Shown piece by piece: positions 25,605 to 35,421 of a stretch of DNA of 64,000 nt. The stretch is from assembly GCF_003664125.1 (NCBI RefSeq), contig NZ_RCCP01000001.1, forward strand, positions 992,001-1,056,000, given 5' to 3'. Both the position numbers and the translations under genes were made by a program. Source of the DNA: Planococcus citreus. GTDB lineage: Bacteria > Bacillota > Bacilli > Bacillales_A > Planococcaceae. The stretch's first letter is position 1. Every line of letters starts with the position of its first letter. The notes beneath the pieces are model-generated. The model had not been told where the DNA came from and did no database searches. It saw nothing but the letters and a program-made list of their open reading frames with translations.

Positions 25605-26909
25605 CTAAATCCCTCCTTCTCTAAGCATCTCCAGGATTTGCTGCTTGATGGCTTTTTTCTTGCCGTCGATGAGCAGTTCCGCTGGAAAGTACAATTTATA
25701 ATCAGTTCGGCGTTTACCGGAAATGGCGTCTACAATCTGCGACAGCCTTGAGAGTTCCTTAATATCGCCGTTTGGCATCAATAACTGGATTGGCAGGCGT
25801 TCTTCCTCTTCCCCCGGCCGGTAGAAATCATAGGGCAGATCGGAAGTCGAATCATCGATCAAATAATACTCGGGATCGATGCCCGCTTTCTTGAACAAAG
25901 CCGAAAGCTCCCCGAGTTTTTTATAATCCGTCCCAGGATCGAAATCGACATATTGGAACAAACGGCGATTAACGAAACGGTCGCACAGGTCGGCGAGGAT
26001 CGGGTCGCGCTCGTTTATCCACAACTGGAAATAAGTCATCAAGACACCCTCATCCAGTGCCAAATAATCGGCAAGCGTGAAGCTGCGGTCGAAAAAGGCG
26101 AGAAAATGGGTCGGCGGCTGCTGGAATTCGTAGCCGCTTTCGCTCAATTCTTTGGCTCGCTGCAAAATCTTCCGCAAAATGACTTCCGCGCTCCTGGCGA
26201 CGGGATGGAAATACACTTGCCAGTACATTTGGTAACGGCTCATGATATAGTCCTCGACCGCGTGCATGCCGCTCGACTTGATGACAACTTGGTCATCAAG
26301 CGGCCGCATGACGCGCAAGATGCGTTCCATATCGAAATGGCCATAGGAAACACCGGTATAATACGCGTCGCGCTGCAAATAATCCATCCGGTCGGCATCG
26401 ATCTGGCTGGAGATGAGCGAGACGACTTGTTTATTGGAATACGTTTTCGCGATGACTTCCGCCACCTGGCCGGGAAAATCAGGCGACACTTTTTTCAAGA
26501 TGCTGTTCACTTCCGTGTCGCCTGTCAAAATCGCGCGCGTGAATTCCTCATGGTCGACATTGAACACTTTTTCAAATGAATGCGAAAACGGGCCATGCCC
26601 AAGGTCGTGAAGCAGCGCTGCACATAAGACCGTCAAGCGCTCGCTTTCATCCCATTCCGGCCGGCCGTGAAACACATCGTCTGAAATGCGCCGGACGATT
26701 TCATAGACGCCGAGCGAATGGTTGAAACGGCTATGCTCCGCGCCGTGGAAGACGAGGTAGGATGTCCCGAGTTGTTTGATGCGGCGCAGGCGCTGGAACT
26801 CTTTCGAATTGACGAGGTCCCAAATCACTTGGTCGCGCACGTGGATATACCGGTGAACCGGATCTTTGAACACTTTTTCTTCAGCTAATTTCTGAGTCGC
26901 GTAGCTCAC
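25605..26909 (-). CDS. HD-domain phosphohydrolase, SAMHD1/dNTPase-like (YwfO)
   Basis: The 434-residue protein has the HD metal motif: the first His in GAEHSRFNHSLGVYEI, LLHDLGHGPFSHSFE, and Asp in SSQIDADRMDYLQRD. This order matches SAMHD1-type dNTP triphosphohydrolases (B. subtilis YwfO). It also has VHRYIHV, typical of the family start, and a C-terminal alpha/beta region of unknown role. Two GTGs are possible; the second (26909) has AGGAGG at 7 bp, the first (26915) abuts it. The natural substrate is inferred. Confidence 0.88.
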   Translation of the reverse strand: MSYATQKLAEEKVFKDPVHRYIHVRDQVIWDLVNSKEFQRLRRIKQLGTSYLVFHGAEHSRFNHSLGVYEIVRRISDDVFHGRPEWDESERLTVLCAALLHDLGHGPFSHSFEKVFNVDHEEFTRAILTGDTEVNSILKKVSPDFPGQVAEVIAKTYSNKQVVSLISSQIDADRMDYLQRDAYYTGVSYGHFDMERILRVMRPLDDQVVIKSSGMHAVEDYIMSRYQMYWQVYFHPVARSAEVILRKILQRAKELSESGYEFQQPPTHFLAFFDRSFTLADYLALDEGVLMTYFQLWINERDPILADLCDRFVNRRLFQYVDFDPGTDYKKLGELSALFKKAGIDPEYYLIDDSTSDLPYDFYRPGEEEERLPIQLLMPNGDIKELSRLSQIVDAISGKRRTDYKLYFPAELLIDGKKKAIKQQILEMLREGGI

Positions 26910-26957
26910 GGGCACTCCTCCTCGAATCGTACTGGTTATTTTACACGAAACGAACGC

Positions 26958-27779
26958 TCATTCAAGCGTCCGTTCGAGCATTTTTTCATTGCGTTCAAGC
27001 ACCCGTTTCAAATAAAACGAATACAATTCAAACTCTTCTTCCTGAAGCGGCATCGGCGTCGGCGAGCCAAGCAGCGCATGCAAATCGAGCACCACTTCAG
27101 GAACGGTGATGTCGCGGCCGAGCAGTTCGCTGAGTGACGCCATCACCTCTGGCTGGATCTCCGGGTAGCTGAACTTCGTCTCTTCCCCTTGCTTGCCCGC
27201 TTCGTAAAATTCGCGGATCACTTCCGCCCGCCCTGCGCCGCTTCCTTCGATGCACAGATATACTTGCACCGCGATGCCGCGGCGGATGCGGCGCTGCGAG
27301 ATGCCGGCGAATTTCTTGCCCCCGATGCTCAAGTCGTAGCTGCCCGGGCAATACGAGCCAACGATTTCGTAGGCGTCGATTTCCGCTTCCGGAAACAAGG
27401 CTTCGACGAGTTCGACCATCATATCGTAACCTTGCGGAATATCGATGGCGCCTTCTTTTTCCGACAGGACGATGGAAATGTTCAACACGCCGGAATCGAG
27501 GACGACGGCCAGGCCGCCGGAATTGCGGACGATTGCTTGGTAGCCATTGTCTTCTAAGACCGCCATCGCTTGATCGATATGAGGCAAGCGGTGGTCCTGG
27601 ATTCCAAGAACGACGGTGTCATCATGCACCCAAGTCCGGACGGTCGGCGGGCTTTTCTGCGAGCCGACCAGTTCACATAGCGTGTCATCCGCCGCGAACG
27701 ATTCGAGCGCCGAACGTTTGCGTGCGCTCAAGGATTGATCCCAAAAGCGCCATTTTTTCTCTTCCATAAATAAAGCCAT
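26958..27779 (-). CDS. lipL: Octanoyl-[GcvH]:protein N-octanoyltransferase LipL
   Basis: The 273-residue member of the lipoate ligase/LipB superfamily has acyl-enzyme Cys144 in [19 protein letters not shown], plus [17 protein letters not shown]. In B. subtilis LipL moves octanoyl from GcvH to pyruvate dehydrogenase E2. Length and Cys spacing fit LipL rather than LipM. GAGGAG precedes the ATG. It is upstream of the HD gene (42 bp gap) and divergent from hemQ. Confidence 0.9.
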   Translation of the reverse strand: MALFMEEKKWRFWDQSLSARKRSALESFAADDTLCELVGSQKSPPTVRTWVHDDTVVLGIQDHRLPHIDQAMAVLEDNGYQAIVRNSGGLAVVLDSGVLNISIVLSEKEGAIDIPQGYDMMVELVEALFPEAEIDAYEIVGSYCPGSYDLSIGGKKFAGISQRRIRRGIAVQVYLCIEGSGAGRAEVIREFYEAGKQGEETKFSYPEIQPEVMASLSELLGRDITVPEVVLDLHALLGSPTPMPLQEEEFELYSFYLKRVLERNEKMLERTLE

Positions 27780-27952
27780 GCTGTCATTCTCCTCTTTTTG
27801 AGTTCGCTGTTTTCAGTTTACCCTTTTCAGTGGAGGCTGAAAAGGCGCTATGCCCATGTCAAATTGGTGACAGGCCCCATTCGGATAGGAACTTATATCT
27901 TTCATATGATAAACTGTGGAAGAGAGATTCACATAAAAGGAGTGTTCTACTG

Positions 27953-28702
27953 ATGAATGAAGCAGCAATTACATTAGACGGCTGGTACGTGCTCCACGAT
28001 TTCCGTTCAATGGACTGGGTCGCGTGGAAAATGCTCGACGACGAAGAGCGCCAATTCGCGATCGACGAGTTCAATACGTTCATGGAAAAAGTTAACCAAG
28101 CTGACGAAAACAAAACCGGTGCCCACGCCCTTTATTCCATTATCGGCCAAAAAGCCGACCTCATGCTCATGCTTTTGCGTGAAACGATGGATGAATTGCG
28201 CGAGCTCGAAACCGAATACAATAAATTGACCTTGATCGCCTACACAGTGCCGACGTATTCTTATGTTTCTGTCGTCGAGTTGTCGAACTACCTGTCAGGC
28301 GAAAGCAACGAAGACCCTTACCAAAACCCGCATGTCCGTTCGCGTCTGTACCCAGAGCTTCAACGCTCGCAGTACATTTGCTTCTATCCAATGGATAAGC
28401 GCCGCGAAGGCAACGACAACTGGTATATGCTGCCGATGCAAGAGCGCAAAGATTTGATGCTGTCACACGGCAAAATCGGCCGCAGCTACGCAGGCAAAGT
28501 CAAACAGATCATTTCCGGTTCTGTCGGATTCGATGATTACGAATGGGGCGTCACCTTGTTTGCAGAAGACGTTCTCCAATTCAAAAAGCTTGTCTACGAA
28601 ATGCGTTTCGATGAAGTATCCGCCCGCTACGGCGAATTCGGTTCATTCTACGTCGGCACGATTCTCGACAAAGAAAAAACCGTAAAATTCCTAGAAGTAT
28701 AA
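27953..28702 (+). CDS. hemQ: Coproheme decarboxylase HemQ (ChdC)
   Basis: The 249-residue chlorite-dismutase-family enzyme converts coproheme III to heme b, the last step of the Gram-positive heme pathway. The proximal heme ligand is His172 ([12 protein letters not shown]), and Tyr145 and Lys149 (CFYPMDKRR) match the radical Tyr and essential Lys of S. aureus ChdC. The start is ATG 27953 (AAAAGGAG at 11 bp); an upstream extension to 27830 runs into the divergent promoter region. Monocistronic with a strong terminator. Confidence 0.95.
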   Translation: MNEAAITLDGWYVLHDFRSMDWVAWKMLDDEERQFAIDEFNTFMEKVNQADENKTGAHALYSIIGQKADLMLMLLRETMDELRELETEYNKLTLIAYTVPTYSYVSVVELSNYLSGESNEDPYQNPHVRSRLYPELQRSQYICFYPMDKRREGNDNWYMLPMQERKDLMLSHGKIGRSYAGKVKQIISGSVGFDDYEWGVTLFAEDVLQFKKLVYEMRFDEVSARYGEFGSFYVGTILDKEKTVKFLEV

Positions 28703-28711
28703 ATTTCTCCG

Positions 28712-28748
28712 AAGCACCGCATCCTTTAACTGGATGCGGTGCTTTTCC
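28712..28748 (+). terminator. hemQ terminator
   Basis: A 13 bp stem, AAGCACCGCATCC/GGATGCGGTGCTT, followed by TTTT, 9 bp after the stop. Confidence 0.9.
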
Positions 28749-28867
28749 GTCTGTAGCACGCGTTTCATTACCTACGAAAATAGACTCGCAATTCCTTTTT
28801 TCGCCACATTTCTTCAGGGTGTTTTTGTGTTTCATAGGGTATATTAAAAGAAAAACGAGGTGTTTGT

Positions 28868-29890
28868 ATGTTCGTAATGCGCCAGACAAACTATGCAAAA
28901 TGGGCTTTCGCTTTCTTGCTTCTCGTACTGACCAGCAACCTCTTGATTTACCGCTCTCCTATTTCTTCCAATGTGATACCGGAAGATGCCTTTTGGCTCG
29001 TTGCCGGCTCGTTGGTTGATTTCGGTGTCGTCATCCCTTTATTGATGCTCGCTTCTTTTCGTCTAAATGCTAAACAATTGCTTACCGTTCTAGCCGCGGG
29101 GCTGATTGCTGCGCGCATCATCATCCCTGCGCTGTATTTCGAACCCTTCGCCCCCTTATTTTATATAGGGGTCGGAATCGAGGTGCTCGTATTGGCGGCA
29201 GAACTAGCTCTGCTTGGCCTATTGCTCATCCACATTCCAAAAATCCGGCGCTCCATGCGCAACCATGCCGCCAGTCCACTTTTTGCCTTGTTTCCCGCAG
29301 TGCATGCGAACATCAAGCCAAATCCGCTCATTCATATCATCCTGTCTGAAGCGCTCGCGTTTTACTACGCATTTTTCACGTGGAAAAAACAGCCTCCAGA
29401 AGGCCCATCAGCCATTACGCTCCATAAAAACACGAGTTCCATCGCTTTTAATATCATGCTCATTCATGCCATTATCATTGAGACCATCGGCATCCATTGG
29501 TGGCTCCACGATAAATCCGCTTTACTTTCTATTGTCCTGCTGGTCTTGAATGTCTATAGCGTCATCTATTTCATCGGCGACATCCAAGCCACCCGCTTAA
29601 ATCCTTTGACTATCCGCAACGGGAACTTGAACGTTTCGTTAGGGTTGAACAAACGAATCAGCGTACCGCTCGATTCGATTGAAACGGTGCGTTGGGGCGC
29701 AAAACCAGAAACACATGCATTGGAATTCGTCGCCAAAGATTTTGAAGAGCCTGAACCCCAAGTAGTGATCGATTTTTACACTCCCCAGCAAGCGGTGCTA
29801 TTTTTCGGAAAGACACGGGCAGTGTCACAAATCGCGCTAAAAGTGGACGATCCTGAAAAGTTACGGCGATTGTTAAACCCCATAAAATGA
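28868..29890 (+). CDS. Polytopic membrane protein of unknown function
   Basis: The 340-residue protein has about eight hydrophobic segments in residues 10-240 and a soluble C-terminal domain (245-340) with strands ending in NPIK. I recognise no catalytic motif. The middle carries FPAVHANIKPNPLIHIILSEALAFYYAFF. GAGGTG lies 5 bp before the ATG. It stands alone between hemQ and a convergent acyltransferase, with a terminator after it. Similar Bacillus proteins carry unrelated enzyme names in databases that the sequence does not support. Confidence 0.75.
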   Translation: MFVMRQTNYAKWAFAFLLLVLTSNLLIYRSPISSNVIPEDAFWLVAGSLVDFGVVIPLLMLASFRLNAKQLLTVLAAGLIAARIIIPALYFEPFAPLFYIGVGIEVLVLAAELALLGLLLIHIPKIRRSMRNHAASPLFALFPAVHANIKPNPLIHIILSEALAFYYAFFTWKKQPPEGPSAITLHKNTSSIAFNIMLIHAIIIETIGIHWWLHDKSALLSIVLLVLNVYSVIYFIGDIQATRLNPLTIRNGNLNVSLGLNKRISVPLDSIETVRWGAKPETHALEFVAKDFEEPEPQVVIDFYTPQQAVLFFGKTRAVSQIALKVDDPEKLRRLLNPIK

Positions 29891-29894
29891 CCAC

Positions 29895-29932
29895 AAAAAA
29901 GTTGCCTGCACTGTGCTGCAAGCAACTTTTTT
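29895..29932. terminator. Bidirectional terminator between convergent genes
   Basis: AAAAAAGTTGC and GCAACTTTTTT form the outer stem, with an inner CTGC/GCAG pairing. It lies 5 bp after one stop and 30 bp before the acyltransferase stop. Confidence 0.85.
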
Positions 29933-29961
29933 AGGTAATTCGCTTATCTTAAAGACATCGG

Positions 29962-31053
29962 TCAAGCTTCCGATAAGCCCTTGTTTCCGTTATCCGGGGC
30001 CGGTTTGACCTTTTTGACAGAAGGCACCGTCAATACGACGCGGCCGAACGGCAATTTCTGGACGAGCATGATGATCCCGACCGTGATGGCCATGACCACC
30101 ACATACCACACTGGAAACAACGACAGCGTCCATACGCCTTCCGGCAAATTTCGCTGCAGCATATTGATGACGAACGGGTGGATCAAATAGATCCCCATCG
30201 ACATCGCACCAAGCCTTGAAGCAAGCGTATGAAGCAACGGATTTCGTGCCACTTTCTCGGAAATGGCCATGATGAACAAAATGAGGATCGGCAAATTGAT
30301 GATATTGGAAACCCGGTTGGAACCTATGTATCGTCCCCATTCATATTCGACTGCCGCGAAATAAAGAATCAACAGCACCCCGATGAATAAACCGACTCGC
30401 CATTTATACGCCCATTGTTTCGCCGCTTCCCAGTTATTGGCGAGAAAACCGCCGAAGATGAAGAAGAAAATCCATTTCGGCAAAAAGGCGCGCTGCTCCA
30501 TAATCATCCCAATCAGGCCGTCAAATTGCGATGGGTCCATAATCTTCATCGCGTAAACGTGAACAATAGCCGATGCAGCCAGTGCTATGATCCAAGCCGC
30601 CTTTCCTTTGATCAATTGCAGCAAAGGAAAAATCAAATAAAATTGCAGCACGATGGAAATGAAATAAAGATGGGAATACGTCTCCCCAAACGCCACTTCA
30701 AACAAAAAACGCTTGATTCCTGCGTCCAGCGGGTTTGCCCCGAAGACCACCCACAAATAAAACAAGTAAAAGGCTGTCCAGAACAGAAAGGGAATGACGA
30801 TTTTCTGCAGACGCGACGTAACGAAGCGCTGGAAGAAAAACCCTTTGTTTTTTGCTTGCAAAAATAACAGCAGACCGCTGACGATAGCGAAGATCGGTGT
30901 CCCGAAACGGCTCGCCTGGTTGAGGAATAAAATGACATCCTCCCATTCCCCGCGCTGAACATAATACAATGCGGATACATGAACGAGCACGACCATCAAG
31001 CAGCCGACTGCCCTCATGACATGTATATCAAAAATATGTGCTTGCTGTTTCAT
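29962..31053 (-). CDS. Acyltransferase family 3 membrane protein
   Basis: The 363-residue protein has about ten membrane segments and the family start DIHVMRAVGCLMVVLVHVSALY, with the conserved His in VLVHV. Related proteins O-acetylate cell-wall polymers, teichoic acids or polysaccharides from cytoplasmic acyl-CoA. There is no extracellular SGNH domain, unlike OatA. The C-terminus is basic (VKKVKPAPDNGNKG). No glycan cluster surrounds it, so the substrate cannot be guessed. Confidence 0.88.
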   Translation of the reverse strand: MKQQAHIFDIHVMRAVGCLMVVLVHVSALYYVQRGEWEDVILFLNQASRFGTPIFAIVSGLLLFLQAKNKGFFFQRFVTSRLQKIVIPFLFWTAFYLFYLWVVFGANPLDAGIKRFLFEVAFGETYSHLYFISIVLQFYLIFPLLQLIKGKAAWIIALAASAIVHVYAMKIMDPSQFDGLIGMIMEQRAFLPKWIFFFIFGGFLANNWEAAKQWAYKWRVGLFIGVLLILYFAAVEYEWGRYIGSNRVSNIINLPILILFIMAISEKVARNPLLHTLASRLGAMSMGIYLIHPFVINMLQRNLPEGVWTLSLFPVWYVVVMAITVGIIMLVQKLPFGRVVLTVPSVKKVKPAPDNGNKGLSEA

Positions 31054-31192
31054 ATGTATCTACACCCTTATCCGTTAATCAAACCTTATCCATTGTATGA
31101 CTACCCGTAATAGGGATACAACATATTTACAAAAACTTAACGTAATCTGCTAAAATTTCCATTCTTCTGAGCAATGGAAATGTTCTTGCCAA

Positions 31193-31230
31193 TATAAAAA
31201 GCTGCCTGCATTTGCCATGCAGGCAGCTTT
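31193..31230 (-). terminator. Terminator of the ung-ywdI-ywdK group
   Basis: A 13 bp stem, AAAGCTGCCTGCA/TGCAGGCAGCTTT (31198-31230), followed on the minus strand by TTTTTATATT. Confidence 0.85.
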
Positions 31231-31240
31231 CTCCTTATCA

Positions 31241-31618
31241 TTACAATGCCTTTGACGCCGCGATGATGACCATAATCCATCCTGCGATGAATGCGACGCC
31301 GCCGATTGGCGTGATGGCGCCAAGCACGCTGATGCCAGTCAAGCTCAAGACATACAAGCTGCCCGAGAAAATCACGATTCCGGCAAGCATCAAATACCCA
31401 GCCCAGTTCAGTGAACCGAGCGGGCCGATGAGCGCGGAACTCATCAAAATGGCGACGGCGATCAAGCCGATGGAATGGAACATTTGGTATTGCACCGCTG
31501 TCTGCCATGTATCCAAATATTTATCCGCTACGCGGCCTTCGAGCATATGCGCCCCGAAAGCGCCGAAAGCGACTGCGAGCAGTCCATTGACCGCTCCCGC
31601 TATCAAGAAAAATTTCAT
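31241..31618 (-). CDS. DUF423 family membrane protein (YwdK)
   Basis: This 125-residue protein has four membrane segments and the family pattern VAFGAFGAHMLEGR near the start and TPIGGVAFIAGWIMV near the end. Function unknown. It follows ywdI by 20 bp in the order ung, ywdI, ywdK known from Bacillus, and a terminator follows. Confidence 0.9.
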   Translation of the reverse strand: MKFFLIAGAVNGLLAVAFGAFGAHMLEGRVADKYLDTWQTAVQYQMFHSIGLIAVAILMSSALIGPLGSLNWAGYLMLAGIVIFSGSLYVLSLTGISVLGAITPIGGVAFIAGWIMVIIAASKAL

Positions 31619-31638
31619 TTGTTTCGTCCTCTTTCCAT

Positions 31639-31902
31639 TTAAAATTCAAAAAGCGAATCGCCGTTCGCCCCTTCTTCCTGAAGCCTCGTGGCCGCGGGAA
31701 CCGACTGCGGCCGGTTCACCGGTTCCGTCTGAAGCGGCATGGCGCGCGGTTTCTTTGGCGCTTGCATGCCGTCTTCGAGAAGCAGGTCGCATAAGGCTCG
31801 GATTGCGGCAAGGGATTCCCGGATTTTTTCGGGTTCGCTCCCTCGCGCGCGGGCTGTATGCTTATCGATTTCGTCTAAAATGCGTGTCGTTTCGATGCCC
31901 AT
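31639..31902 (-). CDS. DUF5327 family protein (YwdI)
   Basis: The 87-residue protein has an N-terminal helical segment (ILDEIDKHTARARG...IRESLAAIRALCDLLLE) and a Pro-rich disordered tail ending SLFEF. It is conserved beside ung and ywdK in Bacillales. No function is known. The acidic-aromatic C-terminal tip could be a protein-binding peptide; that is speculation. Confidence 0.8.
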   Translation of the reverse strand: MGIETTRILDEIDKHTARARGSEPEKIRESLAAIRALCDLLLEDGMQAPKKPRAMPLQTEPVNRPQSVPAATRLQEEGANGDSLFEF

Positions 31903-31961
31903 GTGTCATGGCCCCTCTCGCTGTTAGTCCCACCCAGTTTACCACGTGCCTGCCGGATTCG

Positions 31962-32636
31962 TCAGTCCAGGCAGAAATCAATCGGTTCTTCGCCGCGCGA
32001 TTGTAACAGCTTGTTCACTTTTGAGAACGGCTTGCTGCCGAAAAATCCGCGATGTGCACTGAGTGGGCTCGGATGCGGTGCTTCGATGATGTCGTGGCGT
32101 TCGGTATCGATCAGGCGTTTTTTCATCTGTGCCGGTTTGCCCCATAAAATGAAAATAACCGGCTCTTTTCGTGCCGACAATTTCCGGATGACTTCGTCCG
32201 TGAACTGCTCCCAACCTTTTTTCTGGTGCGAATGCGCTTGCCCTTGCCTTACCGTCAGGACCGTGTTGAGCATGAGCACCCCTTGGTCAGACCATTTCGT
32301 CAAGGTCCCGTCCACCGGTTTCTCGCAGCCGATGTCGTCTTCGAGTTCCTTGAAGATATTGCGCAGGCTCGGCGGATGTGCGATGCCTGGCTGAACGGAA
32401 AAGCTCAAGCCGTGCGCTTGATTCGGCCCATGGTAGGGGTCTTGCCCGAGGATGACTGCTTTGACATCTTGATAAGCCGTATGTTCGAAGGCATTCCAGA
32501 TATTCTCTTTTACCGGATAAATGCTTTCTTTGGCATATTCGTCTTTTAAGAACTCCCTCAACTCCTTGTAATAGCTTTTGCCGAATTCTTCCCCTAAGAT
32601 TTCCTGCCAGTCGTTGCTGAAAATTTGCTTGGTCAT
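31962..32636 (-). CDS. ung: Uracil-DNA glycosylase
   Basis: The 224-residue family 1 UDG excises uracil from DNA. The catalytic Asp66 lies in [18 protein letters not shown] and the catalytic His188 in [29 protein letters not shown] and ILWGKPAQ are the other family blocks. Full length. First gene of the ung-ywdI-ywdK run. Confidence 0.97.
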   Translation of the reverse strand: MTKQIFSNDWQEILGEEFGKSYYKELREFLKDEYAKESIYPVKENIWNAFEHTAYQDVKAVILGQDPYHGPNQAHGLSFSVQPGIAHPPSLRNIFKELEDDIGCEKPVDGTLTKWSDQGVLMLNTVLTVRQGQAHSHQKKGWEQFTDEVIRKLSARKEPVIFILWGKPAQMKKRLIDTERHDIIEAPHPSPLSAHRGFFGSKPFSKVNKLLQSRGEEPIDFCLD

Positions 32637-32766
32637 GATATCTACTCCTCCGTCAAATAACTTTTCTTTTCAATACCCGTTCTCTTTTTCTCTAGTCTTC
32701 TTCCTCTGCAAGCGCTTCAATTCGCCACCCCGCCGTGTTACGATGGAGAAAAGGGGCGGAATATAC

Positions 32767-33021
32767 ATGGCAGACTGGCGTCAAAGGATTTCTGATATTT
32801 CCAAAACGAAAGGCGATAGCGCACCCGAAAGCGCTAAACGCGCCGGCATGGGCTGTCTGATCGGCTTGATTGTTCTAGCAGCCATTTTAACATTGGTGAT
32901 GGCGATTGGCCTATTCACTAGCGGCCATTGGGTCATCGGGGGCATCACGCTGTTATTTTCTCTCGCTTCCATTGCGACCGTCCTGGCATTGGCTTGGCCG
33001 CACAGGCCCAAACCGTTGTAA
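32767..33021 (+). CDS. Small membrane protein of unknown function
   Basis: The 84-residue protein has a charged N-terminus (ADWRQRISDISKTKGDSAPESAKR) and two membrane helices (about 30-52 and 55-76). The start ATG 32767 has AAAGGGGCGG before it; an upstream in-frame ATG (MEKRGGIY) lacks a site. It lies 60 bp before pdxK in the same direction. I do not recognise the family. Confidence 0.65.
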   Translation: MADWRQRISDISKTKGDSAPESAKRAGMGCLIGLIVLAAILTLVMAIGLFTSGHWVIGGITLLFSLASIATVLALAWPHRPKPL

Positions 33022-33081
33022 ATGGCGCAAAATTTCTATAAAATTAGCTCAATGACTAAATAGCCTAAAGGAGATTGACTT

Positions 33082-33915
33082 ATGACACTCAAAAAGACAC
33101 TCACCATTGCAGGATCCGATACTTCCGGCGGCGCTGGCATCCAGGCCGACCTGAAGACGTTCCAGGAACACGGCACATACGGCATGAACGCTTTGACGGT
33201 CATCGTCACGATGGACCCGGACAACCATTGGAGCCATGGCATCCATCCGATCGCGCTCGATACACTAGATGCCCAGTTGAAAACAGCATTCTCGACTGGA
33301 ATCGACTCTTTGAAAACCGGCATGCTGCCGACTGTCGATATCATCGAAATGGCTGGCAAGGCCATCGAAGCATCCGGCATTACCGATGTTGTCATTGACC
33401 CGGTCATGGCTTGTAAAGGCGAAGATGAAGTGCTCTTCCCTGAAAACGTCGATGCGATGGTCAAATACTTGCTGCCGCATGCAAAAGTCGTAACACCGAA
33501 CCTTGTGGAAGCCGGCCAATTGTCAGGACTCGGCACACTTCACACGGTCGAAGACCTGCAAAAAGCTGCGGAAAAAATCCATTCACACGGTGCAAAGTTC
33601 GTCGTGATCAAAGGCGGCAAGCAATTGAAGCACGAAAAAGCGGCCGACCTTCTCTATGACGGAGAAAAGCATTACCTGTTGACGGCCGAGAAAACCGATA
33701 CGACTTATAACCACGGCGCCGGCTGCACGTTCGCTGCGGCGATCACGGCCAATCTTGCCAACGGCCAATCGGTCAAAGACGCGGTCTACAACGCGAAAAT
33801 CTTTGTCTCTACAGCGATTGCCCACGGCTGGAAGCTAAACGAATACGTTGGCCCTGTCATGCACGGAGCTGCGAATAAATTCCACAAAGCTGAAGTGGAA
33901 GTTGTGGAACTGTAA
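33082..33915 (+). CDS. pdxK: Pyridoxal/pyridoxine kinase, ThiD-like (PdxK)
   Basis: The 277-residue ribokinase-fold enzyme phosphorylates pyridoxal/pyridoxine and possibly HMP. Motifs: TIAGSDTSGGAGIQADLKTF at the N-terminus, DPVMACKGEDEVL, TPNLVEAGQLSG and the anion-hole region NHGAGCTFAAAI (GAGC where ThiD has GTGC), as in B. subtilis PdxK (YwdB). AAAGGAG precedes the ATG and a strong terminator follows. Specificity between B6 and HMP is inferred. Confidence 0.9.
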   Translation: MTLKKTLTIAGSDTSGGAGIQADLKTFQEHGTYGMNALTVIVTMDPDNHWSHGIHPIALDTLDAQLKTAFSTGIDSLKTGMLPTVDIIEMAGKAIEASGITDVVIDPVMACKGEDEVLFPENVDAMVKYLLPHAKVVTPNLVEAGQLSGLGTLHTVEDLQKAAEKIHSHGAKFVVIKGGKQLKHEKAADLLYDGEKHYLLTAEKTDTTYNHGAGCTFAAAITANLANGQSVKDAVYNAKIFVSTAIAHGWKLNEYVGPVMHGAANKFHKAEVEVVEL

Positions 33916-33930
33916 TTGAATAAGATACAA

Positions 33931-33961
33931 AAGGAGGGTGCCCCGGCGCCCTCCTTTTTTT
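33931..33961 (+). terminator. pdxK terminator
   Basis: The stem AAGGAGGG/CCCTCCTT with inner GCC/GGC pairs, then T(6). Confidence 0.88.
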
Positions 33962-34098
33962 AATTTGTTCCTTTACCCTCACCAAGATAGTTTAAAGCGG
34001 ACTCTGCTATCATTCTTCATAAAGCAGAGCGTACTAATCGCAATCATCTGCAGAGTTCCTTATACTATTAGAATACCGATTTAATTAGGAGGCACACC

Positions 34099-34449
34099 AT
34101 GGAACTAGTAGAAGTCAACCAACTCCAAGCGGCGATCGATTCATTCGTCGGCAAGGATGTCTACCTTCACCTGGAAACAACGAATGGCAGCTACGCCAGC
34201 CATTTCAATGAAGGCTTTTTCAACGCCGGGGCATTCATCCGCAATGTCGTCATCAACTTCGAACTGGGGAAAGTCGTCGGCGACAGCCCGCACCGTGTCG
34301 GGCTGAAACTCCCGCAAGGCTGGGTATACGCACAAGGCATTACGCATTTTGAAATTGATGAAGAAAGCCGCTTGCTGCTCGCAGGGCACGACGGAACCGG
34401 AAAATTGGCGGTGGCGCTGCAACTCAGCGAAACACCGTTCAGCTATTAA
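34099..34449 (+). CDS. yojF: YojF family protein (DUF1806)
   Basis: The 116-residue small beta-rich protein is found beside bshB2 in Bacillales. It contains YLHLETTNGSYASHFNEGFFNAGAFIRNV and RVGLKLPQGWVYAQG. Function unknown; the tight link (12 bp) to bacillithiol deacetylase suggests an accessory role. AGGAGG precedes the ATG. Confidence 0.88.
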   Translation: MELVEVNQLQAAIDSFVGKDVYLHLETTNGSYASHFNEGFFNAGAFIRNVVINFELGKVVGDSPHRVGLKLPQGWVYAQGITHFEIDEESRLLLAGHDGTGKLAVALQLSETPFSY

Positions 34450-34461
34450 GGAGGAATTTTA

Positions 34462-35142
34462 ATGACCATCCCGAAAGAACGACATGTATTGGTCATCTTC
34501 CCCCACCCCGACGACGAAGCGTTCGGAGTGTCGGGAACGATTACGACCCATATCCAACAAGGAACGCCTGTTACATACGCCTGCCTGACACTTGGCGAAA
34601 TGGGCCGCAATCTCGGCAACCCGCCGTTTGCAACGCGTGAATCTTTGCCTGCCATCCGCAAGAAAGAACTTCTCGCCTCCGCCGAAGCGATGGGCTTGAC
34701 GGATCTTCGCATGATGGGCTTACGCGACAAGACTTTGGAATTCGAAGACGATGAAAAAATGGTGCGCATGATGGAAGAGCTCATTGAAGAAACCAACCCT
34801 TCACTGATCATCACGTTCTACCCGGATTTTGCGGTACATCCTGATCACGAAGCAACGGCACGTGCTGTAGTTCGTGCTGTACGCCGCATGGAAGACCGCC
34901 CGAAACTTCATTGCGTGGCGTTCGCCAACAATACACTCGATGTGCTCGGTGAGCCTGATATCGTCTACGATATCAAGCCTGTACGCGAGCATAAGATGAA
35001 TTCGATGAAAGCCCACATTTCGCAAACTGCCTGGATGCTCGAGGAAATGGAGCACAAACTGCAAAACGGCGACACCGAAACCGAAAACTGGCTGACCCTG
35101 GAACGGTTCTACACTTACCGTTGGGACCAGGATTTCGAATAA
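34462..35142 (+). CDS. bshB2: Bacillithiol biosynthesis deacetylase BshB2
   Basis: The 226-residue LmbE/PIG-L family Zn hydrolase removes acetyl from GlcNAc-malate in bacillithiol synthesis (or from bacillithiol conjugates). The Zn-binding HPDDE starts at His15 (base Asp17), and the third ligand region is HPDHEA at 126-131. It matches B. subtilis YojG in length and neighbours. TAAGGAGG before ATG; co-transcribed with yojF; terminator follows. Confidence 0.93.
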   Translation: MTIPKERHVLVIFPHPDDEAFGVSGTITTHIQQGTPVTYACLTLGEMGRNLGNPPFATRESLPAIRKKELLASAEAMGLTDLRMMGLRDKTLEFEDDEKMVRMMEELIEETNPSLIITFYPDFAVHPDHEATARAVVRAVRRMEDRPKLHCVAFANNTLDVLGEPDIVYDIKPVREHKMNSMKAHISQTAWMLEEMEHKLQNGDTETENWLTLERFYTYRWDQDFE

Positions 35143-35154
35143 CTCCCTGAACCG

Positions 35155-35200
35155 AATCCCGCGCCGCATGTCTCTCAGAGATGCGGCGCGGGATTTTCTT
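35155..35200 (+). terminator. yojF-bshB2 terminator
   Basis: A 15 bp stem, AATCCCGCGCCGCAT/ATGCGGCGCGGGATT, then TTCTT. Confidence 0.85.
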
Positions 35201-35421
35201 GCTATTAAGAGGGAAAGAGGGTCAGCTGCCAGGTTCTATGACAGCCCCCAATATTATCCATATTCAGCAATAAGATTTTCTTTCTTAAAAATACTATTAT
35301 TTTCTGCTGTTTTCAGATAATATAAACATTACTAATGACAGCGGTTCCAAAGGGGAAAGTGTTGTATAATTAGTATAATTTGCGTTTATTCATACAATAA
35401 AGAGAAAAGGGGAATACTATT

